Source: Chondrus crispus | Taxonomy: Eukaryota; Rhodophyta; Florideophyceae; Gigartinales; Gigartinaceae | DNA length: 64,000 bases | Direction of reading: 5' to 3' | Assembly: GCF_000350225.1 (NCBI RefSeq) | Contig: NW_005179091.1 | Span: forward strand, 62,001-126,000 | In this document: positions 1 to 11,176 of the stretch, piece by piece | Position numbering within the stretch: the stretch's first letter is position 1 | Layout of the letters: every line of letters begins with the position of its first letter | The notes under the pieces: generated by a model | The model's database searches: none | Told to the model about the DNA's origin: nothing | The model's input: the letters and a program-made list of their open reading frames with translations, nothing else | Translations under genes and position numbers: made by a program

Positions 1-610
1 TTTCTTGGGTACTCGCAGTGCATGCAGTAAGGCATACAAACTTTGGGACGGAGAGTTGAATAGAATTGTTGTGTCACGGGATGTCAAGTTTGATGAATCG
101 ACATGTGGGATGCATGACATTCCTGCACACGAAAGTGATTCAATCAACTCTGATGTTGACGTTGTATTGCTCGATAGCGACAATGGGAATACAGCTGATA
201 CCCCAAATACGGATGAGGTTGGTTCTGAAGAGGACGAAGTTTCGGAGGAGGTTCTTGAAAACGATGGCCCTCACTCTGTAAGTGAGAACGATGAAGATGA
301 AGATGATGTCCCAACTGCCGTCGAAACTCCGAATGTCACTCCTCCAACTCCGACTCCAGCTGTACGAAGATCGTCTCGAGTCAGCAGACCTCCCGGATCA
401 TGGTGGAGGAGCAACGTTGCAGCTGCTCTTCTTTCACATGCGCATGTCGCTATTGAAGGTCCCAAGACTTTCCACCAGGCAACCAACGGTCCTAGAGCTG
501 CATTTTGGCAGACAGGCATTGACAAAGAACTTGCCTCGCAGCCCAAGAATCGGACTTGGAAACTTGTTCCTCGATCTGAGGCGTCAAACATCTTGACATC
601 TAGATGGGTT
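1..610 (+). pseudogene. Copia-A0 pol fragment (integrase tail to RT start)
   Basis: This is the 3' part of a Copia-A polyprotein cut by the window edge. It reads from the post-integrase linker (SKAYKLWDGELN), through an acidic, Ser/Pro-rich spacer, to the RT entry motif (WKLVPRSEASN). It is nearly identical to 4570-5175 of the next copy, but a 4-bp insertion near position 22 shifts the frame. The reading frame ends where an LTR-B begins at 611, at exactly the same target position as in Copia-A1 at 5176. The two therefore descend from one insertion event. Not functional. Confidence 0.85.
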
Positions 611-1860
611 TAATGGTAGGTTCGGAGGGGCAAGGGAAAGAAGGAGGGCAGGTTGATGTGTGTGAGTGAAGGAGTTGGTGCCGAGGTTTACTTTGAAGCC
701 GTTTTCCTGCGATACTTATACACTTCGAGTGCTACACTATCGCTCTACTCCGACTCCCAGTAAACCATACTCTACTATGCGCGACCAAGCGCGGTCCTCT
801 TGTGGCCCGACCATACTGTTCGATTTCCACCTTACGAATCGATTCGTAACTATTAGCTCACAACTATTTCTACACATTCCAAATGACTGTAAACCATGGC
901 CCTATGCATGCAATCGTTTCACACCTTACTAATCTGCATCTAGACATGACAGAATATATTCTTGCATAATGAACAACTTGGCATCTTTCTATTTCCAACA
1001 ACGCAAAGTCCTGTCATATCTCAGTCCCCATACATGCCCTTGTTTCGTACCTTACTAATTTCGGTACACACTGCCAGACAACTATGACGGGTAGCAACAA
1101 TGTGCATCCAGACTTTCTACACATCTCACGTGATATCCGATGTGAATCACACGAGTACTCTCATCAACTTGCATCCAACGGCGCACCATAACGAGAGCAC
1201 ATTACAACGTCGCATGCTGACGAAAGTGTAGTACAACGGCGCATGCTGATGCAAGGGTCGCATACAGCGTGACGCGTACACTGAATACTCACGTAAGTAC
1301 ATGTCTCTTGCGAGAAATACTTGTTGTACTTTTAATTCACATGTACTGTGCTCGGACACGCGCCGGACCGTATGTAGGCGACGTGTACAAGTGTACGTAC
1401 ACGCAGCAACCTGGCGACGTGTACATGTGTACACCGCACACAAGTGTCCAGCGCCAAGGCCACCTGTAATTACCCATTACAACCATGGTGAACAACTTGA
1501 AACCCCGAAATGATGTAATTAAAACGTATACCGATTATTCAAGATATATCACCAGCATGGCTGCATATAAGTGGACAATAACAGACCAATAGAATTGCAG
1601 CATTCGAACCGACACCCAATAGATTTGCAGTATTGCCTGTGTAGCCCTATAACGGTTCGGGCCAAATGCAAATTTTCGGCATTTATGCAAATTTGCATAA
1701 CCCTCCAAAAGTCCACTTTCGTCCCCAGAACCCCAAAATCTGAGACTTTACACGTGTCATGTGGTGATATGGGGTGAGGGTCCGGACCGTCGAGTCATGT
1801 ACACGTGTCGCTCGATTTTGCACTTTCCAGATAACAGCATGTGGTCGCACATTTTCAATA
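611..1860 (-). repeat. LTR-B copy 1 (mosaic LTR of Copia-B)
   Basis: This copy starts TAATGGTAGG and ends TTTTCAATA on the plus strand, so the LTR itself reads on the minus strand. The first ~300 bp match copy 2 (5176-6439) almost base for base. From roughly 910-950 onward it diverges strongly from all other copies. The left flank is Copia-A RT coding sequence and the right flank is Copia-A leader sequence, with no target duplication. This is the expected product of recombination between two LTR-B copies inserted at different places. Confidence 0.85.
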
Positions 1861-2476
1861 GTCTAGTCGATCCGCACTCTGCCTTCGGGAGGTGCGTCGG
1901 CGGTGTGGGTAACGCTCTCGGTATTACCCTATAAGTACGACTTCGGTCCCCTGGGTGAAGAGAATACGTGCCTAAACACTGAAACTCTCACTATACGTGT
2001 ATAAGGTCGCGTACCTTGATTAAGTTCGCACAGAAGAGGGTGACCCTAGGCGTGATTGTGAACAAATCACACGAGTACGACGAAGGCAGTTTCATTCTTG
2101 TGTTGTGGGAAACCTCATTGGGGTAGTACCGTATCAAGTTTGGACAAGCCGATTTTGGTTGCAGGGACCGTTCGCGGTAGTGACCAAAAGTCCTGGTTCG
2201 TCTACAGGCAAAGTGTTGTGCTTACTCGTGGCACGTTTGATTTTGCTCACAGTCGAAAGACCTGCACTGGCCGACATACAGGGGTAGCGCCCTAAGGCAT
2301 TTTAAGAAGAATACGCTTGTTCCACTCCGCCGGGAACAAGCACCAAGAACGTTTCCGAGTAATCGCTACAAACTTCCTATACGGGTGGGCTTGCCATTGT
2401 GTTGACTATCGGTTAACGGCTTGGGATCCCGGAACGGAAGACCTTGTATACTCGAAGGGTACATCCATTCGGCGAA
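1861..2476 (+). other. Copia-A1 leader (3' half, between PBS and gag)
   Basis: Non-coding leader matching 11758-13643 of Copia-A2 and 18943-21489 of Copia-A3 once their insertions are removed. It includes the conserved 50-nt block at 2381-2430 just before gag. The LTR and primer site expected upstream are missing because the LTR-B at 611-1860 joins here. Short open frames in it (for example 2098-2295) show no family resemblance and are not called as genes. Confidence 0.75.
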
Positions 2477-5400
2477 ATGGATGACCAAAGCTCTGGATCG
2501 GTCAGAATCGAGAAGCTGACCGCATCTAACTTTTACATCTGGAAGCAGAAAATCCAGCTACTGCTTGCTCTCCGAGATGTCGATCAATACGTTTTTGATG
2601 ATATCCCGGAGAATGCGACCTCAGATGACCGGAGAAAATGGATCCGTGGTGACGCAAAAGCAAAGGCAGTCATCGGACTCACGCTTTCTGATGACTACTT
2701 GCAACATGTGCGAGGGTGTAGCAGTGCGAAAGAGACATGGGAAGCAATTCTGAATGTGTTTGAGCGTCATACTTTGCTCAACAAACTTGCCGCCCGTCGC
2801 GACTTTTACACTGTATCCATGCTCCCATCCGAGAAAGTGCTCGTGTTCATTAATCGTGTGAAGCAACTTGCTGCCAGATTGCAGTCAATGAGTGTTGAGA
2901 TTGACGATAAAGAAATTGCAATGGCTGTGTTGAATGGCTTGCCTCCACGATTCGATAACTTGATTGTTGCTCTTGACGCACTTGGCAATGAAGATAAAGT
3001 GTTTGGACTCGAGTTTGTGAAGAGTCGTCTGCTGCAAGAAGAGCAACGAGAAAGCATGAAGACCGCTTCTGCTTCATCACCACATGCACCTGCACTTGTC
3101 AATCGTATGCCTATTCTACGCGACATGAAATGTACGAATTGCAATAGACATGGGCATACTGCAGCGCGTTGCTGGGGCAAGGACGTGAATGGGCGCCGAC
3201 CTGCACCGCCAGATGGGTTTCGGTCACGCAAAACTGGCTTGAAGCCAAGTGCATTCGTTTCTCGAGATGACAATTCCACTGCTGCCTTTGCTGAGAGTGA
3301 CTTTACTTGCTTGCTTTCGACTTCCACCCCAGAAAAGAGGGCTGCAAATGCAAAGTCATGGCTTGTCGATTCCGGTTGCAGCGCTCACATTACGTTTGAT
3401 CGCTCTTTGTTCGTTACGTATGAACAGATGCAATCTGAACAGATGCAATCTGGATCAGTCGACATGGGCACGAAGGCTAGAGCTAATTTCGCTGGTCACG
3501 GCGAGGTAGAATTCATGTTGAACGTCAACGGTAGTCCACATCCTTTCAAACATTGTCAAACGTTTTGCACGTCCCTGATTTTGGATACTCGCTACTGTCT
3601 GTTAGCCAAATGGTCTCAAAGGGTTTGCAAGTGTCATTTGAAAATGAGAAATGCCTCGTTACTGCAGGACCAACTGTAGTTGCCACAGCGAGTCAAGTTG
3701 GAGATTTGTACATACTTGACGTTATGAATGAAACCTTTTCTGCTCACGTAGTTACCCTGCAGACGCTACATGAACGCATGGCCCATGTTAATGTACAAGG
3801 AATCGCATCAATGATTCACAATGATGTGGTAAGTGGCATCAACGTTCGTCAAAGCGATGTGATCAGTGCAATGAATCCAAAGTCTGACAATCACCCTCTC
3901 ATTTGTCCTGCGTGTGTGTTCGGGAAAGCAACGCGATCAGTAATCCCAAAACAGCGATCATCGTCTCGAGCACAGAACTGTCTTGACTTGGTACATTCTG
4001 ATGTCTGCGGTCCACTTGAAGTACAGTCAGTTGGTGGCTCGAGATACTTCATTACATTTGTAGATGATCACTCGAACTGGGTTGTTGTGTACACGATGAG
4101 AAATAAATCTGAGGCGTTTGCAAAATACAAGTTGTATGAAAAGTTGGCTCAAACCCACACTGGTCGCAAAGTAAAGGTGCTTCGCACTGATCGAGGGGGA
4201 GAGTACTTGTCGACGGAATTCAAGTCGCATTTAGATTTAAACGGTACGCAGCACTAACTCACAACGGCGTACACCCCTGAACAAAACGGTGTTGCTGAAC
4301 GTTTAAATCGAACTTTGATTGATCTTGTCCGCTCTATGCTTTCTCATAAACAGGTCAGTAAGCGATTCTGGGCCGAGGCTCTTGCCACTTCGGTATATGT
4401 ACGCAATCGAGTTACTTCACGCGCTTTGCCCGTTAATACAACTCCGCACCACATTTGGATGAATTCCAGTCCAAATGTTGGCCATTTGCGAGTATTTGGG
4501 TCAAAATGTTGGTATACATTACCAAAATTAGAGCTCCGCAAGCTGGACTTGCGAGCGCGTGAAGCGCTGTTTCTTGGGTATTCGCAATGCAGTAAGGCAT
4601 ACAAACTTTGGGACGGAGAGTTGAATAAAATTGTTGTGTCACGGGATGTCAAGTTTGATGAATCGACATGTGGGATGCATGACATTCCTGCACACGAAAG
4701 TGATTCAATCAACTGTGATGTTGACGTTGTATTGCTCGGTGGCGACAATGGGAATACAGCTGATACCCCAAATACGGATGAGGTTGGTTCTGAAGAGGAC
4801 GAAGTTTCGGAGGAGGTTCTTGAAAACGATGGCCCTCACTCTGTAAGTGAGAACGATGAAGATGAAGATGATGTCCCAACTGCCGTCGAAACTCCGAATG
4901 TCACTCCTCCAACTCCGACTCCAGCTGTACGAAGATCGTCTCGAGTCAGCAGACCTCCCGGATCATGGTGGAGGAGCAACGTTGCAGCTGCTCTTCTTTC
5001 ACATGCGCATGTCGCTATTGAAGGTCCCAAGACTTTCCACCAGGCAACCAACGGTCCTAGAGCTGCATTTTGGCAGACAGGCATTGACAAAGAACTTGCC
5101 TCGCAGCCCAAGAATCGGACTTGGAAACTTGTTCCTCGATCTGAGGCGTCAAACATCTTGACATCTAGATGGGTTTAATGGTAGGTTCGGAGGGGCAAGG
5201 GAAAGAAGGAGGGCAGGTTGATGTGTGTGAGTGAAGGAGTTGGTGCCGAGGTTTACTTTGAAGCCGTTTTCCTGCGATACTTATACACTTCGAGTGCTAC
5301 ACTATCGCTCTACTCCGACTCCCAGTAAACCATACTCTACTATGCGCGACCAAGCGCGGTCCTCTTGTGGCCCGACCATACTGTTCGATTTCCACCTTAC

Positions 5401-6734
5401 GAATCGATTCGTAACTATTAGCTCACAACTATTTCTACACATTCCAAATGACTGTAAACCATGGCCCTATGCATGCAACTGTTTCACACCTTACTAATAT
5501 GCATCCAGTCATGCCAGACTTCATTGTTGTGCAACGAACAACTTGGCACTTGTCTATTTCCAACAACGCAAACGTCTTTCATATCACAATCGCCATACGT
5601 ATCCTTGTTTCTCACCTTACTAATTTCGGCAAGTACTGTCAGATAATTATGGCAAGTTATAACAATGTGCATCCAGACTTTCTACACAACTCACATGAGA
5701 ATACATGTAAATCACACGAGTACTGTCATGAACTTGCATCCAACGGCGCACCATGACGAGAGCACAGTGCAACGGCGCGTGCTCACGCAAGACTCGCATA
5801 CAGCGTGACGCGTACACAGAATAATCGCACAACTGTATTCCTCTCGCGAGAAGTACTTGTTGTACTTTTGATTCACATGTACTGTACTCGGACACGCGCA
5901 GGATCGCAAACAGTCTGACACTGTAAAACTGTAAACCCTCATGTGCATACACCTGGATGCGTGTACATGTGTACGTACACGAATCCACCTGGCGACGTGT
6001 ACATGTGTACACGGCATACATGTGTCCCGCCCGGGGGCCCCATGCAATTACCCATTACAACCATGGCAAACAACTTGAAACCCCCAAAACAACGTAATTA
6101 TGGCATATACAGGCCATTTAAAGTACATCACAAGGCCAATGACGCACACGTGGACAACGCTCGACCAACAGATTTGCAGCATTAGACCTGAGGGCCAATA
6201 GAATTGCAGTATTTCCTGTGTAGTCTATAGTGCTACGGGCCAAGGTTCCACTTGGCAAAACTATGCAAATTTGCATGACCCTCCGAGAGGCCACTTTCGT
6301 CCCTGGAACCCCAAAATCTGGGATTTTACACGTGTCATGTCGTGATATGGGTAAGAGCGCCCGGACCGTGCAGTCATATACACGTGTCACTCGATTTTGA
6401 CCTTTTCAGATAACAGCATGTGGTCGCACATTTTCAATAAAGCAACTGCCTGATGCAAATGGCAATATAGTTGAAACTGCAAAAGCCAGACTTGTTGCTC
6501 GTGGATTCCAGCAAGTGCAAGGTCTTGAATATACTGAGACATATGCCCCTGTCATAAAGTTTACCACTATTCGTCTACTTCTTGCCTTAGTTGCTCATTA
6601 CGACCTCGAACTTCATCAGATGGATATCGTAACTGCGTTTTTGAACGGCGACTTGGATGAAGACATCTACATGGAGCAACCCGAAGGGTGCATTGACAAA
6701 GACAAAAGTGATCACGTGTGTAAACTTTTGAAAG
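2477..6734 (+). pseudogene. Copia-A1 gag-pol, disrupted
   Basis: Copia-order polyprotein: Gag with zinc knuckle (CTNCNRHGHTAARC), protease (VDSGCSAH), integrase (HSDVCGP, RTDRGGE) and RT ([19 protein letters not shown]). The start is placed at the first ATG, equivalent to that of the intact copy at 21490. Lesions are a frameshift near 3550, a nonsense TAA at 4255 where the intact copy has Gln, an LTR-B inserted at 5176-6439, and truncation at 6734 by the LTR of Copia-C. After the LTR-B the RT resumes at 6440 with a few bases of target lost. Dead element; its products could not be made intact. Confidence 0.9.
5176..6439 (-). repeat. LTR-B copy 2, inserted in Copia-A1 RT
   Basis: 1264-bp LTR-B with ends TAATGG...CAATA on the plus strand. 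It interrupts the RT codons for SRWVF. The right side resumes at AAGCAACTGCC, so about 9 bp of target were lost and no 5-bp duplication is left. A TTTTCAAT match between the LTR end and the target may have guided the deletion. No internal Copia-B sequence lies next to it, so it is a solo LTR. Confidence 0.9.
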
Positions 6735-7249
6735 TGTCGTTTGACGCACCATGTCTGTACTTTGTTGGGAGCAACCACAAGGGGCGACATAATAGATAAC
6801 TTACGAGGTTTTTATTGATTCAGGGAGATACATACATTGCTGGACTACAGTACCGACAGCAATGAATCATATGTGGATCCCAAGTGTAACGACAGAGGGA
6901 GAATAACGCCATGTCACTCGATCCAGCTGCAGACGGGTAGCATAAGAAGCAAACGGATAGCTGGAAGGCATTTCGGGCAACTGCACAGTGCTACGAGGCT
7001 CTGGAACGGAAAAGCAAATTGCATGGATATCGGATATATAAGGCTTTTAGGTAACTCTACAAAAAACACTTAGCGGTAGATCCCCCCCCGAGAATTCCTC
7101 TGTACTCAGTCACCAAGTAGGCCTGAGTGCGGTAGGAACAAGGAGGTGAACGGTAAACTCTATCAGTCCAAACATTGGCAGTGAATCAAAGCACAGCAGA
7201 ACAGTATTCCCCCTTTCGACTGCGTTTAGGTTTTTCGTCAGGTTCGACA
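6735..7249 (+). repeat. 5' LTR of Copia-C
   Basis: The 515-bp sequence begins TGTCG, exactly where Copia-A1 RT is interrupted, and ends CGACA, a perfect 5-bp terminal inverted repeat of the LTR type. A TATA-like box lies at 7035-7042. The left flank GAAAG is the likely target duplication, but the partner side is gone because the element is truncated at 10391. The sequence immediately inside (ATAGTCTGAAC) does not match the half-tRNA primer site used by Copia-A and Copia-B. Confidence 0.75.
7035..7042 (+). promoter_or_regulatory. TATA-like box in LTR-C
   Basis: TATATAAG lies about 300 bp into the LTR, where an LTR promoter is expected, and 270 bp upstream of gag. Inference from motif and position only. 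Confidence 0.4.
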
Positions 7250-7312
7250 ATAGTCTGAACATCATTCCGGAATAGGTCAGCTGTCCTTGTCGGACTGGAA
7301 GGCTTTTTGACG

Positions 7313-8917
7313 ATGAGCGAGGGACGCAATAGTGCCGGGAATCAAGAACTGGAAGATTTGCTATTTGCTGCGGTCACCGAGCTACAATGGACGCCGGATG
7401 AAGGGGATGACAAACAGGTATACGTTCGGTCCTGGTTAGAGTCACTCATCCAGGATAATATCACCGGGGACGACATCCACGAACGCTACGTGGAACTTTT
7501 ACCACCAGAGACGCTCTTCTCACCCAACACGCTGAACAGCGCCAACGCCCCTAGGATGTTCAAAGAAGTGAGGGACGTAATCCACGGACGTGGGGGCGTT
7601 ATAGCAAAACGCCGCGGCTTGACGATTAAAAAAGCACTGGCCGACTACTACGGGGACCCGCAGGCTACAAAAGATGCAATCGACATGGCCCGTGAGCTCG
7701 TAGCAAGGGCCACGCCGTCACTCAGGGCAGAACGACAAGCCCGTGAAGACACACCATCATCAGAAACCAACATGGAGGGTATGCACAGGAATGATTTGGA
7801 ACACATCCCTGCATACGCTGACATGAGAGCCCCAGGGCTAAGGCCTCGAGAAGAAACGTTGCCGCAGGTTCTTGAAAACAGATTCCTCGGTCATGGTCAC
7901 GACGCAGGTGGAGAGATCGACGCACAAACCAGAAGACACAACCAGTACACGCCCGGGCCGGAAAACCATGCAGCAAACGCACCATATACGCAGGGGCCCA
8001 GGGATCAGTCAACAGTACCAAGCAGGTGGAACTCGCGTGAAGACAGTAGAAATAATGTTGGTCAGCAAGAAGGTCCACTTTCTGCGCACGCAATTTCGGT
8101 CTTGAGCAGGTTAGCTACGCGATTTAAAGATAGAGCCGACAAGTATGCCGGCAATGAAGGGGAAAACTGGGAGGACGTGTACTCTTCCTACATAAACTGT
8201 GCAGATCAATGGGGTGTACCGGAAGGCGCAGCATTAAGGAACATCGAGACCATTCTGCACGGAGAGGCCAAGACCTACTACAAAAGGAAGGTTCAGGCCA
8301 ACGCCAACTACTTCCAAACATGTGATGAAGTCAATAAGTTCATACTTGATACGTTTCACGGCCGCGAAGCCCAAGAGGCTACAATTGAGCACCTAGACTC
8401 GTTGTCTATGTACGAGCAAGCTCAAAGGCAAGGATCACTAGTAGCAGGGCTAAGGGCAGTTAGAGACGAGATAATCAAGCATGTTAATCTGGTGCCAAAG
8501 GGCACACAGACGGACCTCGATCAAAAGCGTTGGCTAGAGAACGCGGTCAGACAGTATCGATAGGCACGACCTACGACGGCGAGAGCCAATGACATGGACT
8601 TTGCGCGAATGTACGCCACGCTACGCTCGCAGGCAATAGAAGAGGAGAGGGCCATGGAAATTAGAAGCGAAAGAGGCCGATACCGCAGTAAGGTTGGGGA
8701 CAAGTCACTCGGCCGAAGGATACTGTTTGGGGACATGTACGGACGCGATATTTCAAACCCTAGACACACGCCGAAGCCAGGAGACGGTCAGTTTCGAGGA
8801 AATTGCTACGGCTGTGGTAAGCGGGGGTACAGAAGGGCGGATTGTCCAGACTGTAAGCGGGACGGACGTACCTTTGAGCCGGATAGAAAAAAGGCACTCA
8901 GGCCTACCACGAAGTGA
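7313..8917 (+). pseudogene. Copia-C gag (with in-frame TAG)
   Basis: Gag-like polyprotein; the first ATG is at 7313. Reading is open to TAG at 8561-8563, then continues in the same frame to TGA at 8915. The second part carries a nucleocapsid-type knuckle CX2CX4YX4C (CYGCGKRGYRRADC), with Tyr where His is usual, followed by a basic tail. The pol frame starts in the -1 frame around 8914, overlapping the gag stop. The TAG could be a lesion or a readthrough codon; with one copy I cannot tell. It is separated from Copia-A Gag by an unrelated N-terminal half. Confidence 0.7.
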
Positions 8918-8922
8918 CGGAA

Positions 8923-10391
8923 ATGAAAGAAGTACTGTTGGTAATGGGCGAGTTGCAAGACCAGTACGGAGACCGCTTCGAAGATCTGCTGGGAATGGCA
9001 AGAGGAGAATCAGGAAGTCAGGAAGAAGCTGGAGAGCAAGACATCGGGCTTGCGATAGAAGATGATCAGCGTCACGAAGGGACAGATGGAGAGGAGCACG
9101 ACGACGAGAAGGAGGGAGGTTTCATTGAGCAATTTCATATTCACATGACGGATATCATATCAACAACCAATGATATCGCGACAAGTACCCATCAGCAGTC
9201 ACGTGATCTAGATGAGATTCTGATCCATGAGACAGAGCACTCGGACGACGACAAGACCTTCAGAGGGGCCTGTCTTGACACCGGAGCGACAACATCAGTA
9301 TGCGGACTCAATCAAGCAAAAGCGTACGCTTCCTTCGCTGGTTTCAAGTACAAACCTAAGAAATCGAACAAGGTGTTTCGTTTCGGTGGAAATCGGGCTC
9401 GAAGCATGGGAACCATAGTGATCAGGACCCCCATACCTGGGAACTTGTACGTCGAACTTAAGGTAGACGTTGTCGAGCACGATATCCCTCTCTTGATAGG
9501 GCTGGACGCCCTGGATCGATTCGGTCTGTACGTTGACAATGTGCAAGACATGCTGGTACACGACAATTCCCGGCGGACCATACCGCTGGAAAGGAAAAAA
9601 GGGCATCTGTACTACACATGGGGAGAAGACGAGGTATTGTTTACAGTATCCCAGCTGAAGAGAATGCATCAGGGATTTTATCATCCCTCTGCGGAGAAGC
9701 TGTTCAACCTGATCAGGCGGGCCGATCCTCGAGACGCCACAACAGAAACGAGAAAGATCCTGAACAACATCTCACAGCAATGTAGCAACTGCCAGCTGCA
9801 TGCGCCGAGGCCGCTACGGTTCACTGCAACAATCCCCGAGGGCATAGTTTTTAACCGAATGGCAATTCTCGACCTCATGTGGATACAGAACCAACCTTTG
9901 CTACACGTCGTCGATCACGACACTCATTACTCAGCCGCTAGATTCTTGCGAGGCGAATCAACCAAGGACGTGTGGGAAACATTTTTGCATTGCTGGGTGA
10001 CAATGTATGTGGGCCTTCCAGACATACTGAAGGCGGACTCGGGCTCTGTTTTCACAAGCAAACGGTGCAACGAGTACGCAGAAAACGCCGGCGTCGTCGT
10101 GGAAATCTGTTCTGTGGAAAACTCTAACGCGTTGGGGGCTGGAGAGCGTTACCATGATCCCCTCAGACGGATCTATCTCAAGGTGAAGCATGACCACCCC
10201 GGCTACACGAAGGAGTTAATACTCTCCATCTCTAACAAGGCGATGAACGATACTTGCGGCCCGGAAGCACTCGTCCCGACCATTTTGGTATTTGGTGCAA
10301 TTCCAAAGATCGCAGCACAGCCAAGTGGACAACCAACGCAAGAGCAGCGCATGAATCTCATGCAGACTGCACGGGCAGAGATGGAAAAAAT
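8923..10391 (+). pseudogene. Copia-C pol, 5' part (protease-integrase), truncated
   Basis: Aspartic protease signature (LDTGATTSVCG) about 120 residues in, then an HHCC integrase zinc module (MHQGFYHPSAEKL ... CSNCQLH). The integrase core follows, with acidic residues in AILDLMW, LKADSGSVF and LGAGERYH. Protease-integrase before RT is the Ty1/copia order. The frame is -1 relative to gag, so expression would need frameshifting or an internal start (ATG 8923). It ends at 10391 where an LTR-A starts; RT and RNase H are absent. The RT relic at 36538-37316 could be from a related family. Confidence 0.8.
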
Positions 10392-10802
10392 TGTTGGAAA
10401 TCTTCGACCACATGCTAAGCTACAAGCCTGGACAGATATTACACGTGTATGTCGACGAAACCTAAAATGCTTGCAAGAGCATTCTCAGGATGTTTGGTCT
10501 TCAAGGTGGACACGTGTCATATTTGTACACGGTTGCACTTTCCTATCATTTCCGAGCATGTTTCAATTTTGGTGTTGACACGTGTAAGTTATGTACCTCG
10601 TGGCACTCTACAGTACATTCTGAACATGTTTCATTTTTCTCGATTTGACATGTGTGTGACACGTATGACATTTGTCCTACACGTGTATGACACGTATGAC
10701 GTATGTGCCACAGTGGTTATTAATCGTATTGTAAAATCTGTAATCTACAGTACAGTACATTCAGATATTATTGACTCTCAAACGGTCCCAAATTATTAGC
10801 AA

Positions 10803-11015
10803 GAGAGAGTACAAGTAGGAAAGTCATTTGATTATCAACCGAGAGTGGAAATAGGAGAGTCACTTGATTATCAACCGAGAGTGGAAGTAGGAGAGTCACT
10901 TGATTATCAACCGAGAGTGCAACAGGGAGAGTCACTTGATTATCAACCGAGAGTGCAACAGGGAGAGTCACTTGATTATCAACCAGTGCAAGAAGGAGAG
11001 TCACGTGACCAGCCC
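10803..11015 (+). repeat. 36-bp minisatellite in LTR-A
   Basis: Tandem units of the form GAGAGTGGAAGTAGGAGAGT + CACTTGATTATCAACC, about five full copies plus partial ones. Units alternate between GAAGTAGG, CAAGAAGG and CAACAGGG variants. It lies in U3, just upstream of the TATA-like box, where copy number could affect promoter strength. The other LTR-A copies carry different numbers of units. Confidence 0.9.
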
Positions 11016-11046
11016 TAATGGCTCGTATTGTATGTAGTTCGAAGAG

Positions 11047-11054
11047 TATAAGTA
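11047..11054 (+). promoter_or_regulatory. TATA-like box of LTR-A2
   Basis: TATAAGTA lies about 116 bp from the LTR end. The same box is at 18236-18243 and 26292-26299 in the Copia-A3 LTRs, and a similar TATAAGT occurs in LTR-B. Motif and position only. Confidence 0.45.
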
Positions 11055-11162
11055 GCGCCAATAGTTGGCGACCAAGAGTAAAATGGTATCAACTTCTTTT
11101 CCCGTCAACCACCAGCAACCTTCAACCATCCTTCTTCCCTCTGCCCCGCTGACCTTTCTATA

Positions 11163-11176
11163 GGTTATGGGCCCAG
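11163..11176 (+). other. Primer-binding site of Copia-A2 (half-tRNA type)
   Basis: GGTTATGGGCCCAG directly follows the LTR. It is the reverse complement of the anticodon stem-loop of eukaryotic initiator tRNA-Met (CTGGGCCCATAACC, anticodon CAT), not of the tRNA 3' end. Drosophila copia is known to prime from a cleaved tRNA-iMet 5' half at such a site. Confidence 0.85.

Larger units (their letters stand above)
10392..11162 (+). repeat. 5' LTR of Copia-A2
   Basis: 771-bp LTR starting TGTTGGAAAT and ending TTTCTATA directly before the primer site at 11163. The ends are therefore TG...TA rather than TG...CA. It contains a 36-bp minisatellite (10803-11015) and a TATA-like TATAAGTA at 11047-11054. 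It inserted into Copia-C pol. Matches the two LTRs of Copia-A3 apart from minisatellite copy number. Confidence 0.9.

Noticed and set aside
271-591. Antisense open frame in Copia-A pol, also at 4836-5156
   Set aside because: It is the complement of the acidic/Ser-rich linker; open only because of codon composition, no motif.
611-1860. The 1.26-kb repeat as a DNA transposon or MITE
   Set aside because: Terminal inverted repeats are negligible, and copies at 13754, 26829 and 33448 adjoin a polypurine tract or primer site of Copia-B, which identifies it as an LTR.
10803-11015. CRISPR-like array
   Set aside because: The 36-bp units are contiguous with no spacers and lie in a eukaryotic LTR; it is a minisatellite.
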